In this document: one piece after another, positions 23,198-34,579 of the stretch | How the letters are laid out: each line of letters begins with the position of its first letter | How positions within the stretch are numbered: position 1 is the stretch's first letter | Source of the DNA: Phoenix dactylifera | Lineage: Eukaryota > Streptophyta > Magnoliopsida > Arecales > Arecaceae | NCBI RefSeq assembly: GCF_009389715.1 | Contig: NC_052393.1 | Span: forward strand, 2,914,001-2,978,000 | Reading direction: 5' to 3' | Length of the DNA stretch: 64,000 nt | Notes under the pieces: model-generated | Database searches by the model: none | Told to the model about the DNA's origin: nothing | Seen by the model: the letters and a program-made list of their open reading frames with translations, nothing else | Made by a program: the position numbers and the translations under genes

Positions 23198-24156
23198 GCC
23201 CCCCCTTCTACCTCCTGGGACTGTAATCTAAAAATGGTCACTTCAGACTCCTCAATCCGCCTAAATATATTCCCCACTTCCTCACGGTTCCACCTCCTCA
23301 GCCTTATCTTTGTTAACTCCAACCTGCATGATACCCGATACATAGCATCCCCTCTGACTGGCACACCCCATGCCTCCCTCACTATCTCCCAAGACTGTGG
23401 GTAGCATAACCAGAACTTCTCAAATCTAAAAGGGGAATGACTCGAGACAAGTGAATCAGTACTAACCAGTAAAGGGCTATGATCAGATGCAATCCTTGGC
23501 AGATGACGAACATGATGATCAGGAAAGCACTGGACCCACCCGGCTGTGGCATAGACTCTATCCAATCTCTCCCAGACCCGAGCCTGCCCCTGCTGGTTAT
23601 TACACCATGTAAACTTTGGCCCCGAGAAGCCCAAGTCAATCAAGCCATTCTCCATAATGAAGTCCTGAAATTCCCTGATCTCCCTCTTGTAAGTAAAAGC
23701 CCTCCCCCCCATCTTTTCATGGGGATGAGCAATACAATTAAAATCCCCTGCCACCAACATAGGATAGCCCTGACTGATAAGCTGAGATGCCTCCTCCCAC
23801 AAAGCCCTCCGTTCTATAAACTTTGTACTAGCATACACAGCTGCAAGAACCCACGGTCTGCGATTTTCCTCTGAGATCACTATAATCACCTCTTGGTTGC
23901 AAACATTGAAGACATCAATTTTACAACCACCCTGTTACCAAGTCACAATAATACCTCCTGACAATCCCTGAGATTCCACAGCATAGAACCCCCATGACCT
24001 CGGAAGCACCTTTCTTACCTTCTGCAGACTCGACCCGGATAACCAGGTCTCGAACAAAACACATATCTCCGGTTTGTGCAGATGCACTAACTTGCGAAAA
24101 GCCGGGGCAAAAGAGGGCTTCCCCGCGCCACGGCAATTCCAAAGGAGTGCTCTCAT
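23137..24156 (-). pseudogene. LINE ORF2 endonuclease domain, one stop
   Basis: The endonuclease nicks target DNA to prime reverse transcription. Starting from ATG 24156 (MRALLWNCRG), the exonuclease-endonuclease-phosphatase motifs follow: NCRG, FETW (catalytic Glu), GDFNC (catalytic Asp-Asn), WERLDR, and SDHSPLL (catalytic Asp-His). A TAA at 23935-23937, where a sense codon is expected after GGIIVTW, splits the domain in the same frame. A frameshift near 23205-23215, in a run of seven C on the plus strand, separates it from the reverse transcriptase frame. Confidence 0.85.
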
Positions 24157-25376
24157 AATGAACACTGATCACCGGCACCGCCCACACCCCCGGGATCGTT
24201 GCCACATGTAGTCATCGAGTTCCCACCACCGCCAATTACTAAGTCATTAGCAATGATCGAAACGCTGGGACTCACACCCTTCATCGAAGCTTTCAATTGG
24301 TTCAAAGCTTGAGAGTGAAGATCACTATTCACCTGTGCCATTTGGCACGCATGCTCCAGTCCCCCCTCACTGCCATCACAATGGAGATCCTTACCTTCCT
24401 TGCAAGCATTCTCCTGCTGTCCACACAAAACAGAGCGGGAAGAGGAAACCGCTACCTGATTTATCCCGAGACCACCTCCTGTAGAGCTCACACGGGCCAT
24501 TTCCATCCCTCCATCAGAGATTGGTTGCCCATCGCCAGCCGGCTCCACAGCCACAGGGTCTCCGATCATCGTCATCCTCCCAGCGTTGGCGGATACCTCC
24601 TCACCGGTCACCCTCGCCAGTAGCTCCGCCGCCACCGATGCTGCCCGTGCCAGCCCCCTCCGGGGCGATTTGCCCCTCCCGAGTCGCCGACCACTCCTCT
24701 CCTCCATCTGCCCGGCCATGCTTGAGTTTGCCGGCGAGAGGGGGGGTGGCGAGCTTCTGCTTCTCCAGCGCCCTTTTCCGATCTTTCCGGCCGCACATCC
24801 GCTGGGAGAGGGAGCCCGTTTTGGTGTAGCCGGACAGCCCCCCGTCAACCCCGAGCCGAAGACTGCCGAAGCTCGTTGGGGCTTCGGTGGACTTCGGGCC
24901 CTCTTCAGTGGGCTTGGGCTCGGCCCACTGCTCGAAACCGGTCCAGAAGGCTGTTGTCCCCCACCGAGTCCCCTCGCCGATTCACAGTTGGGCTCGGTTT
25001 GGCCTCCGGGTTGACTCATCCCTTGGACCACCCTTTCAGTTGGGCATCCCGACTTCATCAGCTCCGGCGATCTTCGCCGGGCTACTTTGGTTGGCTTTTG
25101 CCAACCCTCCAGGTCCGGCGGGGAAGTAGGCGACCTCGATCCCCCTTCGCCGTGACCCAGGGTTGAGACATCGACCACCGGAGCCGGAGCAGAGCTCGTG
25201 CTCGCCCCACCCGACTTCAGCTTCCGGCATCCCCCTTTAGGGTCCCTGGAACCATTTGTCCAATTCGTAGACAACCATGGGCCATACACCAATTGTTCGT
25301 CTTCATCCCGAGGCTCCTTCCCTATCGCCGTCCGCCTTGCAGAGCTGTCAGCCCCCAACTCCTTTCCTGCGGTCAT
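24153..25376 (-). pseudogene. LINE ORF1 C-terminal part (nucleic-acid-binding protein)
   Basis: An uninterrupted frame of 407 codons. Near its N terminus is YGPWL (residues 31-35), the motif that follows the CCHC zinc knuckle in plant L1 ORF1 proteins; the knuckle and the upstream DUF4283-like domain are missing. The remainder is Ser/Pro/Gly-rich and low in secondary structure, as usual for ORF1 tails. An in-frame stop lies about 14 codons upstream of the first Met. Its TGA stop (24153-24155) overlaps the ORF2 start codon (24154-24156). Confidence 0.75.
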
Positions 25377-25418
25377 CGGAGGGGAGAACGGTAGAGAGAG
25401 AGGGGAGAGAGAGAGAGC

Positions 25419-26100
25419 CTAACCTTATCATTAGAAGTTTTTCATTAGAAGTTCGATACTTCTTCATTTGATTGCACCACCAACCATCCTAATTGCGTCA
25501 AACTTAAGCTGTTTGACATTGCAGAATAGAGAAGGCTGGAAAGTTCTTGATCTGCGAAAAGAGCCAAAGCAGCTGGTCCGTCCCCTGAGCATCCGGGCCT
25601 AACCTTATCCACCAAACGCTGACGCGGCAGTCACGTGCTAATGAGCAAGTTGTAATCTGTTTTTTTTTCTTTCCGCACCGTCACAGAGACGGGAGATGGC
25701 GACAAGAGAGGGAGCGGGTGGGCAATTAATTCGCCTCCCGTCACGCTTTTGAAAGAAGGAGAGAGCCAGACAAAAGAGAAAGGCAAGAAGGTTCCCCATC
25801 TAAAGCCGCCGACCACCACGTGTCCGACCCAGGTCTCGTGGGTGGCCGATGGCGGTTGGCCCTTTTTCCCTCCTTCCACAAATCCCCACTCCCCTCCTTC
25901 ACATCACCGAAAAAGCCCAAGACTGTATATAAAGAGGGAGAGGCCGAGGGAGAGGGGAAAAGGAGAAGGAAAAAGAGGTCACAAGGGGATCACAGGAGTC
26001 GCACCGGTTGCAGCTTTGTTTGTTTTCTTTTTTCGTTTGGTATCGATCTCTGCGACCGCTACCGCTGCGCAATAAATAGAGTTGGGGAGGGAGCGGGGAG
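25419..26100 (+). promoter_or_regulatory. promoter and 5' leader of the EF-hand sensor gene
   Basis: A TATA box TATATAAA lies at 25926-25933, about 170 bases before the start codon. Two G-box cores CACGTG occur at 25632-25637 and 25817-25822; the second reads ACGTGTC, an ABA-response-element form. The leader is purine-rich. The LINE ends just upstream, so the usable promoter between LINE and TATA is about 500 bases. Confidence 0.6.
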
Positions 26101-29100
26101 ATGGCCAGTTGGTTGGGGAGGAAGAAGAGCGGGGAGAAGGGGAAGAAGGGAGGTGAGGAGGAGGAGAAGAAGGTGGTGCTGGATGGGACGGAGATAAGGG
26201 AGTTGGTGGAGAACGAAGACGCCTTTACTAGCTTCGTCGAGCACAAGTTCCAGGAGCTGGACGTCAACCACGACGGTAAGCTCGACGTCAAGGAGCTCCA
26301 GCCCGCCGTCGCTGACATCGGCGCCGCCCTTGGCCTCCCGGCCCAGGGCACCTCGACGGACTCCGACCACATCTACTCTGAGGTACCCTACTCCACCACC
26401 GCATCTACTTGATAAGCAAGTCAAGATGTTCATGAACAATTTGTGACATTCGATAGTATTAAATAATTCGTGAATAATTTGATCGTTTTCCAATTGAATT
26501 TTGTGGAAAATTTGAGATTTTTTTTCAACTAACCCAGAAAATATTGCTGTTGTGTCTTTGCCTGTCACCAGGATAAGTAAATTATGAGTACGCCTCTCTG
26601 TTCTTCACTTTCTACCTATAAGTATACAACCTGGGTTAGGATTATGTTAAACTTTTAGGTAGATTGGTCTATGGCACAACCATACACCACAATGATTACC
26701 TTATGCCAAGTTTGTTTGCCATCCATAATGGTGACTTAATGTTATATTAAATATACTGATACAAGGTTAAGATGGATGCTGAAATGATCTATCTGATCCT
26801 TGGCTCAAGAAATTATTTTGTGATGTTTTTTTTTCTTTTGATTGAACATCTATTGGGAACTTTCTTTGATGGTAAAAATATGAAGTTGTTCTGTGACATG
26901 CCATGGTATAGGACTATATGAGTAGCCACCATATGAGAAATTGGTCAACAAATACTTTTCATCGGACAGAATATCGAGAAACAATATCAAGAAATAAGTG
27001 ATAAATGCGTGGAATGAAAGCACGATAACCATTTGGTAACATCTTCGGTTGCAGTATTCTTTTTTTTTTTAGTTTCCATAAAAATCTGTTGACTTTTTTA
27101 AACAAAAGTTGATGTAAATTTAATAGTTCATTAATCTTACATGCATTGGTGTTATATTGAAATACAGGAGAGAGTTGAATTGAGACCTGCAACTGGAATG
27201 GATTATTTTCTAACTAATACAGTTATTGGTTAGATTTTCATGCAAAAGTGCAGATTAAAAATTTGCATTGAGCATTTTGAGGTTCACTTCGTAACATGCA
27301 CTGCTAAGAAGTTTGAAGCTCGGTGTATTTAAGAGTGTGGTAGGATTACTATGTATGAGTGTTGGTCTCTGTCAAGGTCAACAACTTTAGACTTCCTTAA
27401 GCTGCTTTAATTGAATTAACTGCAAACTTCTTGGGGTTTTGGAACATCGCATTACATGATAATAGAATCACTACGGTCATTTGCTGCAAACAGTAGTGAT
27501 TATTCAGAAGGCTTTCTAAATACCATGCCATTGCTGCATATATGTTGGGGGTGTCAATATATGGCTTATACAGCACCTGCAACAGTGCCTAATTGGGCTA
27601 ATGAGGCCTGGGGGATTTGAAATTATAAATCTATACTGTTATATAATGGAAATGCCCCCATGGCATCATACATCCAATGCGGACATTCCGTTGTCTCATG
27701 CAGAGTCTCATGTGACTGAAAAAGGGGAAGGGAAGCTGTTGGGAAAAGCCAAAGATTGAGACGAGGTGCTGCTGTCTCATGTGCATGGCATGTGCTGAGT
27801 AGTAGTTTTCTTTAATGACAACATTCGGCTTCTTGTCACTGCCTGCAAACAGGCGAGTTATTAATATCTATAGTAAGGAAACTAGCTTGTAAGAGGGCCA
27901 TGGTTTGAGGCAGTGTCAGTCATTTGTGAACTCCTAATTTTCCAGTTAATCTCTGTCATCTGGTGAGTCTTGACATGTCTTCTAATTACCAGATAGCAAT
28001 GATTTAACCCACATTTTTGCTGGCCTACAAAGAGGACAGAAACCATCTGCTGCAAGTTGTTTCCTTTTAATTGGTTCAGTGTCTCACATTGTGAAAGTCG
28101 TAATGAAAGCATGAATTAACTGTGAGCCTTAAAAATCATTTTAAGAAAATTATTCTGTGGATCAATTTTGATTTGCATTTCAGAAATGAAACTAAGCGCC
28201 TAGCTAGCACCATAACAATCAGATCATTTCCAAGGAAATATATTTAAAGAATGTCTTTAACGAATGGAGTATGACAACTGTCAGCATGAGAGGAAACCTC
28301 CATCAGCTTATTTTATCAGCACCAGACCTATTGTAGGATAAATACAAGATTCTCTTAACCATATGGTTGAGATGATCAAGCAGTGCTCTTCCAATCACCA
28401 GCAAATAGCACCATTCAGTCAGTACTGACTATGCTGATTTAAGATGGTGATCGCCTTGGAATTTTTCTTTTAAAATGGTTTCTTATATCTCTGAGTCTAC
28501 ATTGTCTGCTATTTGCAATTTAGCTTGATGGAGAATGAGTGAAAATGCATTTTACTTATATATTTTATGCATTTACATGCCCAAATAATCATGTTCCTGC
28601 ACTGTTGTCTGAAGGTTTTGAATGAATTCACACATGGAAAGCAAGAACAAGTGAGCAAGTCCGAGTTTAAGGAGGTACTTTCTGATATTTTGTTGGGCAT
28701 GGCAGCTGGGCTAAAAAGGGACCCAATCGTCATCTTGAGGATTGATGGGGAAGACTTGAAGGAGTTTGTCGAGAGCCCAAAATTTGAACCAGACGCACTT
28801 GCCATATTCTCAGAGATGGAGTCAGCAAATGAGTCTCTCCGCAAGTGCTTGACAGTGGGTCTTCAACAACTCACAGTTGAGCATGGCATGCCACCAGCTT
28901 CTGACTCTTGGGTAACTGAGAGGAGTTGATTTTAAATCTTACATGCTATCATGTCTGCAATATACTATGATGACGTTTTTTTATATTCATACTTTTCCCT
29001 CAATTTTATCAAGGTCTGCTAAGCACATACAGTCAGTTTATGTGTAGCATCTAAGACTGCATATCCTGGTAGTGGAGCATGTGCTCATGCTGAAATCTAC

Positions 29101-32100
29101 TAGTGAGCTACAAATCCATACAAATTAGAAGTTCCTAACATGATTCTACAATTTTTTATTTCTATAACGAGCCATGTCGATTTATTCTTATAGGTCATAA
29201 GTAACATCGTGGAACCTGCTTTACAATCACTTTCTACCGATCGGCTCGAACAACATGCTTCTCAAGAGATCTTCTTTGAAGAATTTAAAAAGCTTTTGTG
29301 CAGCCTCATCCAATGCCTCCAAGAGCACCCTGTCATTGTTGCCCATAGTGAAAACACCTTTGATGGAAGTGGCATCAAGATACTATTATCAAACAAATTT
29401 GAATTGGATAAGGTTGGTTTTAATATCAACATCATGTGCTTAATTGTTTAATAATTAAATTTGTCTTTAAAATATTTTCCATGCTTTTGCAATAGAAGTG
29501 GTTACAGAGATGTGCTTGTTTGGTATTTCCAAGATGTTGGTTGGCTTGTTTGGATGCTTACATGTATGGGCCAAACTCGAGTAGGGGTCTAGAGGAGGGG
29601 CATAAAAAAAGAAATGCAACTGCAGATGCAGGGATTGCATAATCCAAAGAACATAGGAATGGTAGTAATCACCTTTTAAAAGGTCTCCAACATCCTTATC
29701 TTTTTTTTTTTCTTCAAGTCAGGCCTCCCCTGATTGCACATTTGGGAGATATCCATGGACACAGCATGCAGCATTAAAAAAGGCCCTAAAGACAATTTTC
29801 TGCTATTTTGTAAATTTTAGTTCCTTAAGGAAATGTGGGTTTTTAAATGCTTTTTCAAGGAATTGTGCTATCTTACATGAAATTTTTTATATATGGAGTT
29901 ATGGACACAATAGACAAGCTATTGTTTAGTTTATCCCTTTAGTGAAGGTGAAACCACGGAACTGCTAAGAACATATAAAATAGACATTAATTGTGATCAA
30001 TGTTGCAGCTGGGTGGGGCCTTCTAGTCATATACAAGGGACTCACAGGCCAATAGCTTGTTTAGTATAATGTAGGCTAGGTATTCTTGTGATTACTCTAA
30101 CCTTATCGGTATTGACCAAATATTAGTACAGCTCCTCATAGGTATAATTTGTTTGAAATTTTGGAAAAAGGTTTTCCAAAGCGTACATTCCATAATAACT
30201 TCATTTGTAATTTTTTCCTTTGTGTCCATAATAACTTCATTTGTAATTTTTTCCCATCACATGCTTTAATTGATGGAAAGCACCATCTCAGATTTGATTT
30301 GTTTCTGTAGGATCTAAAACCAAGAAGACCAAACCTGACAAAGGTTGTGCCTGAGTTTTCTGAGTCATACAAGTACTCCCTCTCACTCTTTTAACCGAGG
30401 AGGGAAGTGGAGAGCAAACCTTAGCACACACTAGGTGTCACCAACTCCTGTCCTCGGCCTTATTATGTGCTTAGGGAAAATGGTTTGTGGTCGTCCTACA
30501 TGATGACAATCTTCATGATAGATACCTTCTTGCTTAACAATTCATTCCACTATATGCACACACCATTAAATTCCTAGAGATGATCAGGTACAAAATTACA
30601 TGGAACCTTGATTACTGCAAGTCCACCTTTTTTTTATTGCCCCTTTGGGGTATCTTTCTGCCTATTAGTATATAAGTGGCTGGCTAGCCTTATGGATCTA
30701 AAGCTAGAGCTATTAGCACTGGACTATCTGGACACTATTGCCTACGCTAGCTTGTGGGGGAGCGGGGAGTCTGGTTTTATGATTTTCTATCTAATGATAT
30801 TATTCCCAGATGATAGTTAATCTATAGATGAATATTGTGTTAAAACTTGCTAGTTTTTTTTTTCTTTGTTGGGGGGGGGGGGGGGGGGGGTCTGGTTTCA
30901 TGATTTTCCATCTAATCACATTATTCCCAAATGATAGTTAATCTATAGATGAATGTTGTGTTAAAACTTGCTAGAACACATTTATAGACAGATCTTATTT
31001 TAGATAACCAGCTCTCGTTCATGATATAATAATGGTCACCTCACAATATCCATAGTGCAATACCTGAACTTTGGTTTGGCTTTAGTTTGACATTATTTAC
31101 ACCACAAAGAAGTGGTGCCATTAGGTCTAAGGACTCATGGATCAAACAACAATGGTGAGTCAAATACTTCATGCATGAACAATAAAATTTGAAGAAGCAG
31201 ACTAAAACATGAAATTACAAATCCAAGTGCAAGGCTAAATTTTCATTTTCTGATGATTGAAGAGATGAAAGAAAGAAACTGGATTGACCATGTATTACAA
31301 CTGATCGATCATCTTGAAAACTACTAAATAATTTTTATATGTATGTGACTAAGAAACTTTCCACAGCATTTCTTGACAGAAGTAGAAGCAATCATCTCTC
31401 AACTTTTTCCTGTCCTAGAATACTATTTTTTCTTGAAAGGGAAAAAAAATCAGGTATGCACTAAACATTACATTGTGGGTCATTTCAGTTGTTGGATTCG
31501 GTGTGGAGAGACCTACCGAAGGATCAGCATCAGAAAACATCAAAGGACTATCTTCGGGTTGCACTAGATAGGATGGCTTCCTCTGCAGATTTACCTCCTT
31601 TTGGTGCTGTTGGTCAGGTAATCTACATGCTTAAGTAGTTTCAAATTAGTTCTCCTGTATATGATTTGTTGGGCGCTTGAGAACATGCGTGGAGAAATTC
31701 TTAAAAACAGCTGAAAAAGCAATCCGTTCTAGCCTACTATATTGAAGACTAGCAAAAACAGACTCCAGAGAAGTTCAACCGAGCAAACTAGCTATAGCCT
31801 AGAGATTGCACCTCTCATCCATTTGGCAGGAGGTTTTAGGTTTCAAACCATGAGCTGTTTCCCAGGTGTTTGGCTCAGATTATTCTAATTTGTGATACTC
31901 CTACTGTTAGAAAAAAGAAGTTAAATTGAAGTTCCTAGTTGGTGAAAAATGCACAAATAAGTGCACATATATTTTTAGAGCCGGACCACACACTTTAGTC
32001 ACTCCCATAAAAGGAGTTAACGATTTTAAAATCACCACAGTCCATTCAAACTGAAGATCCAAATCACCAAACATGATCTAATTACAATAAATGTCTAGAA

Positions 32101-33066
32101 ACCAAAATTCATATATTTTGCTGCTCTCTAACCTATGCGTCAAGTCAGTATAAAAATGAACGATATCAATTGTATTGGTGTGGTAAAATACATACCATGT
32201 TGTTCATTTCTCAAAATTATATTTTTATGGATGGTAATGGTAAAAAAAAATCTATGATGACTTTTTCTTTCAATCCTTTAAAGCTGAAAAAAGTTATTTC
32301 CATATGGCAACAACTGGATGTCCAATTCTTGTTCATGATGCTTACAAAAGTTATTAATTATACCCACATTCCAGATGGGATATATTTGAGCTACTTGGCC
32401 GGTCTCCCTTTCTTATATGTATCAAGTCATGCTTGAAGGTCATCTATGTGTGTGTATCTTTAACATGTATGGATTCCTCTCTTTAGAAGAAACATCCCTC
32501 CAGGTTTTATTTATAGACTTGTTAGAAAATTTACAATTATCCAGTGAGAGATTTTTCTCTTGTTTCAAGAAAATCAAGTGCTAACCATCTCTTTAGAATT
32601 CCTATATATTTCTTTTATAATTTTTTCTTCAAACTAATGCCCCCATTCTATCTGCATTTGTTCTTCCAAAGTGATCCGTTCTCAAGGCATTTTCTAAATA
32701 TATGACATCCTTGGATACTTGATAGTAATTCCTTAATGTTCACACGCAGTTGAAAGGACAAATGGCTTAACAAGTGCATCAATCTGTTGACTCTACCATT
32801 TTGTGGTTATAACATTCTGATTACTGTTTCAGGTTGATGCTATTGTGAATGACTCATTGAAGATGGTAAATGCAGACGATGGGAAGATTGTGGATGAAGC
32901 CGAGTTCAAGAAAACGTTAACCGAGATTCTTGGGAGCCTTATGTTGCAATTGGAGGGCAACCCTATATCTGTTTCATCTAACTCAGTGGTTCATGAGCCT
33001 TTAGAGTCTTCATCTACCCTCTTGACTGCATCATCATTGTCGGCTTCACCAAGTGAGGGAGATTAG
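26101..33066 (+). CDS. EF-hand calcium-sensor protein (SnRK2-interacting calcium sensor-like)
   Basis: Five exons, all with phase-0 GT/AG introns: 26101-26382, 28615-28911, 29194-29412, 31489-31617 and 32833-33066, encode 386 residues. Residues 54-65 (DVNHDGKLDVKE) form one canonical EF-hand loop with Asp1, Asn3, Asp5, Gly6 and Glu12. Further helix-loop-helix units (exon 2 around FTHGKQEQVSKSEF, exon 3, exon 5 around VNADDGKIVDEAEF) keep the fold but lack several calcium ligands. One classical plus several degenerate EF-hands at this length matches the Arabidopsis At4g38810 (SCS) family, which binds and inhibits SnRK2 kinases in ABA signalling; that equivalence is from memory. The N terminus is Lys/Glu-rich and has no myristoylation site. 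The ABRE-like G-box upstream would suit ABA control. All exons are free of lesions, so the gene looks functional. Confidence 0.88.
30188..30254. repeat. short tandem duplication, 36 bp period
   Basis: CCATAATAACTTCATTTGTA followed by ATTTTTTCC occurs twice, 36 bases apart, in an intron of the EF-hand gene. Confidence 0.85.
30770..30973. repeat. imperfect 83-bp duplication around a poly(G) run
   Basis: The segment starting TCTGGTTTTATGATTTTC and ending TTAAAACTTGCTAG (30770-30852) recurs at 30889-30973 with several substitutions. Between the copies is a T-rich stretch followed by about 20 consecutive G (around 30871-30890). Located in intron 3 of the EF-hand gene. Confidence 0.85.
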
Positions 33067-33264
33067 CCTAGTTCAATATTATAAGAATCACAGCTATCAC
33101 ATCAAGAGACCTTCATAGATATATTGTGATCTAATTTCCTTAATGTTAATGGGGTTTGTTGATAATATGCTGTATTTTCCTCTCTAGTTCGCCCTCATCC
33201 TTTTTCCCACCAGTTTTTTTGTGGCAGAAGGATATAATCAGTACTCAAAAAGTTCGCAAAAGAT

Positions 33265-33270
33265 AATAAA
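33265..33270 (+). terminator. candidate polyadenylation signal of the EF-hand gene
   Basis: AATAAA about 200 bases after the stop codon, in AT-rich DNA. Plant signals are loose, so this is only the best visible candidate. Confidence 0.35.
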
Positions 33271-33490
33271 AAATGAACCTTAGGCCCAACCCAATTTTAT
33301 TGAGCGAGGTTTGTAAACTTTTGAGAGAGCTTGGAAGGGCTATCATTGAACTTTATTGTGCTGTGCCAAGTTATCCTAAAGGAATAGAATTTTAAGTTCA
33401 TGACACCTAGCTATCTCTTTCTTTCATTTAGGATAACTCATAAATTTTGTTTTTGGAATCACCCAAAAATTTTAACACTAGTATGTTGTT

Positions 33491-33491
<1 letters not shown>

Positions 33492-33561
<70 letters not shown>
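33492..33561. repeat. (TA)n microsatellite
   Basis: About 33 TA units. Confidence 0.95.
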
Positions 33562-33566
<5 letters not shown>

Positions 33567-34571
33567 ATTCATGTATTGCTCATTTCACTATGCAAATCCC
33601 TGGGCGTTAACAGTGAAAGGACTAATTTTGTCGCGCAAATATTCAAATTAAGAACCTTGAAGAAAAGAATGTAATATTAAGCTATGCAGATAGATGATAT
33701 GAAATAAAGATGCAAATTTAAGAGGTTAGTGGATTTAAAAATACTTCAGTCAATATAGGGATGCTTTGGTGATCCGGTCTTAAAATTATCTTGCCAATCT
33801 GAGCAGTTACAGAAAATTTATGAGAAAAAGTACAGCTGATACATGTAATGGCCTTTAATGCCACAGATGAGGGATGCAGAGTGGCACTATAATTGTCACC
33901 AAGTGTGAGTATTTTATATTTTATGAATTGAATTGGCATAGTGATTTGTCTTAAAAGGCTCGACTTGCTATGCTTTTGTGAGTTGCGTATTCTAGTATTA
34001 TTGTCATTACTTTCCTCCCCAGGATAAAGTGGTACGGGATATGATATCCACTTTGTCAATAAGCTTCTGAAAATCATGTTTCTTCATGAAACTGAGGCTG
34101 CAAGTTTTGTGATAAGCTTATCCTTCGTGTTTTTGGCTATCCTTTATAATTGTGTTTTGCGCTATTCTGGGCAGTACTCATAGAGCTGGAAAGCCGTTTT
34201 GGCAAAGAAAAAAAATAATAAAAAAAAAAAACTGGGCAGCCACGTTGCTGGAATAAGTGGAAAAACTATGGGTTAAAAGTTAAAACTGTATGGAAAGAAG
34301 CTCCTCCTGTACCCAGTTCCCATGGGATAAACACGTTGCATGGCCGTAGCAACGTGACCCATCCATCTCAAAGGCCAATCAAATCCTGTCGGGAACCAAG
34401 AATAAGAACTAGACTAGTACACCTGTGGGCCATTCTTCTGAAGATTCTGTCGGCGTGGACCACCTCGAAACCATTGTATATATCCCTCTTAAATCAATAA
34501 ACGCTGGGTGGGCACCACCTCCCATTTACGCCCAAAAAATAACGAAGTATGAAAAGAATGGCATTGAACCT
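33562..34571. other. intergenic, nothing recognised
   Basis: No supported gene or repeat between the microsatellite and the hAT-type element. Confidence 0.4.
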
Positions 34572-34579
34572 ATTCAAAC

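Larger units (their letters stand above)
19982..25418 (-). mobile_element. L1-type LINE with RNase H domain, nearly complete
   Basis: The minus strand carries, in order, an ORF1 remainder, an apurinic-type endonuclease, a reverse transcriptase, a zinc-binding segment and an RNase H domain, ending in a poly(A) tail (19 T on the plus strand, 19982-20000). This is the plant L1 lineage that acquired an extra RNase H. ORF1 lacks its usual N-terminal gag-like domain, so the copy is 5'-truncated near 25418. ORF2 is broken by only two stops and two frameshifts, so the insertion is fairly young but not autonomous. A target duplication could not be matched across the 5' end. It lies about 0.5 kb upstream of the TATA box of the EF-hand gene, in opposite orientation. 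Confidence 0.92.
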
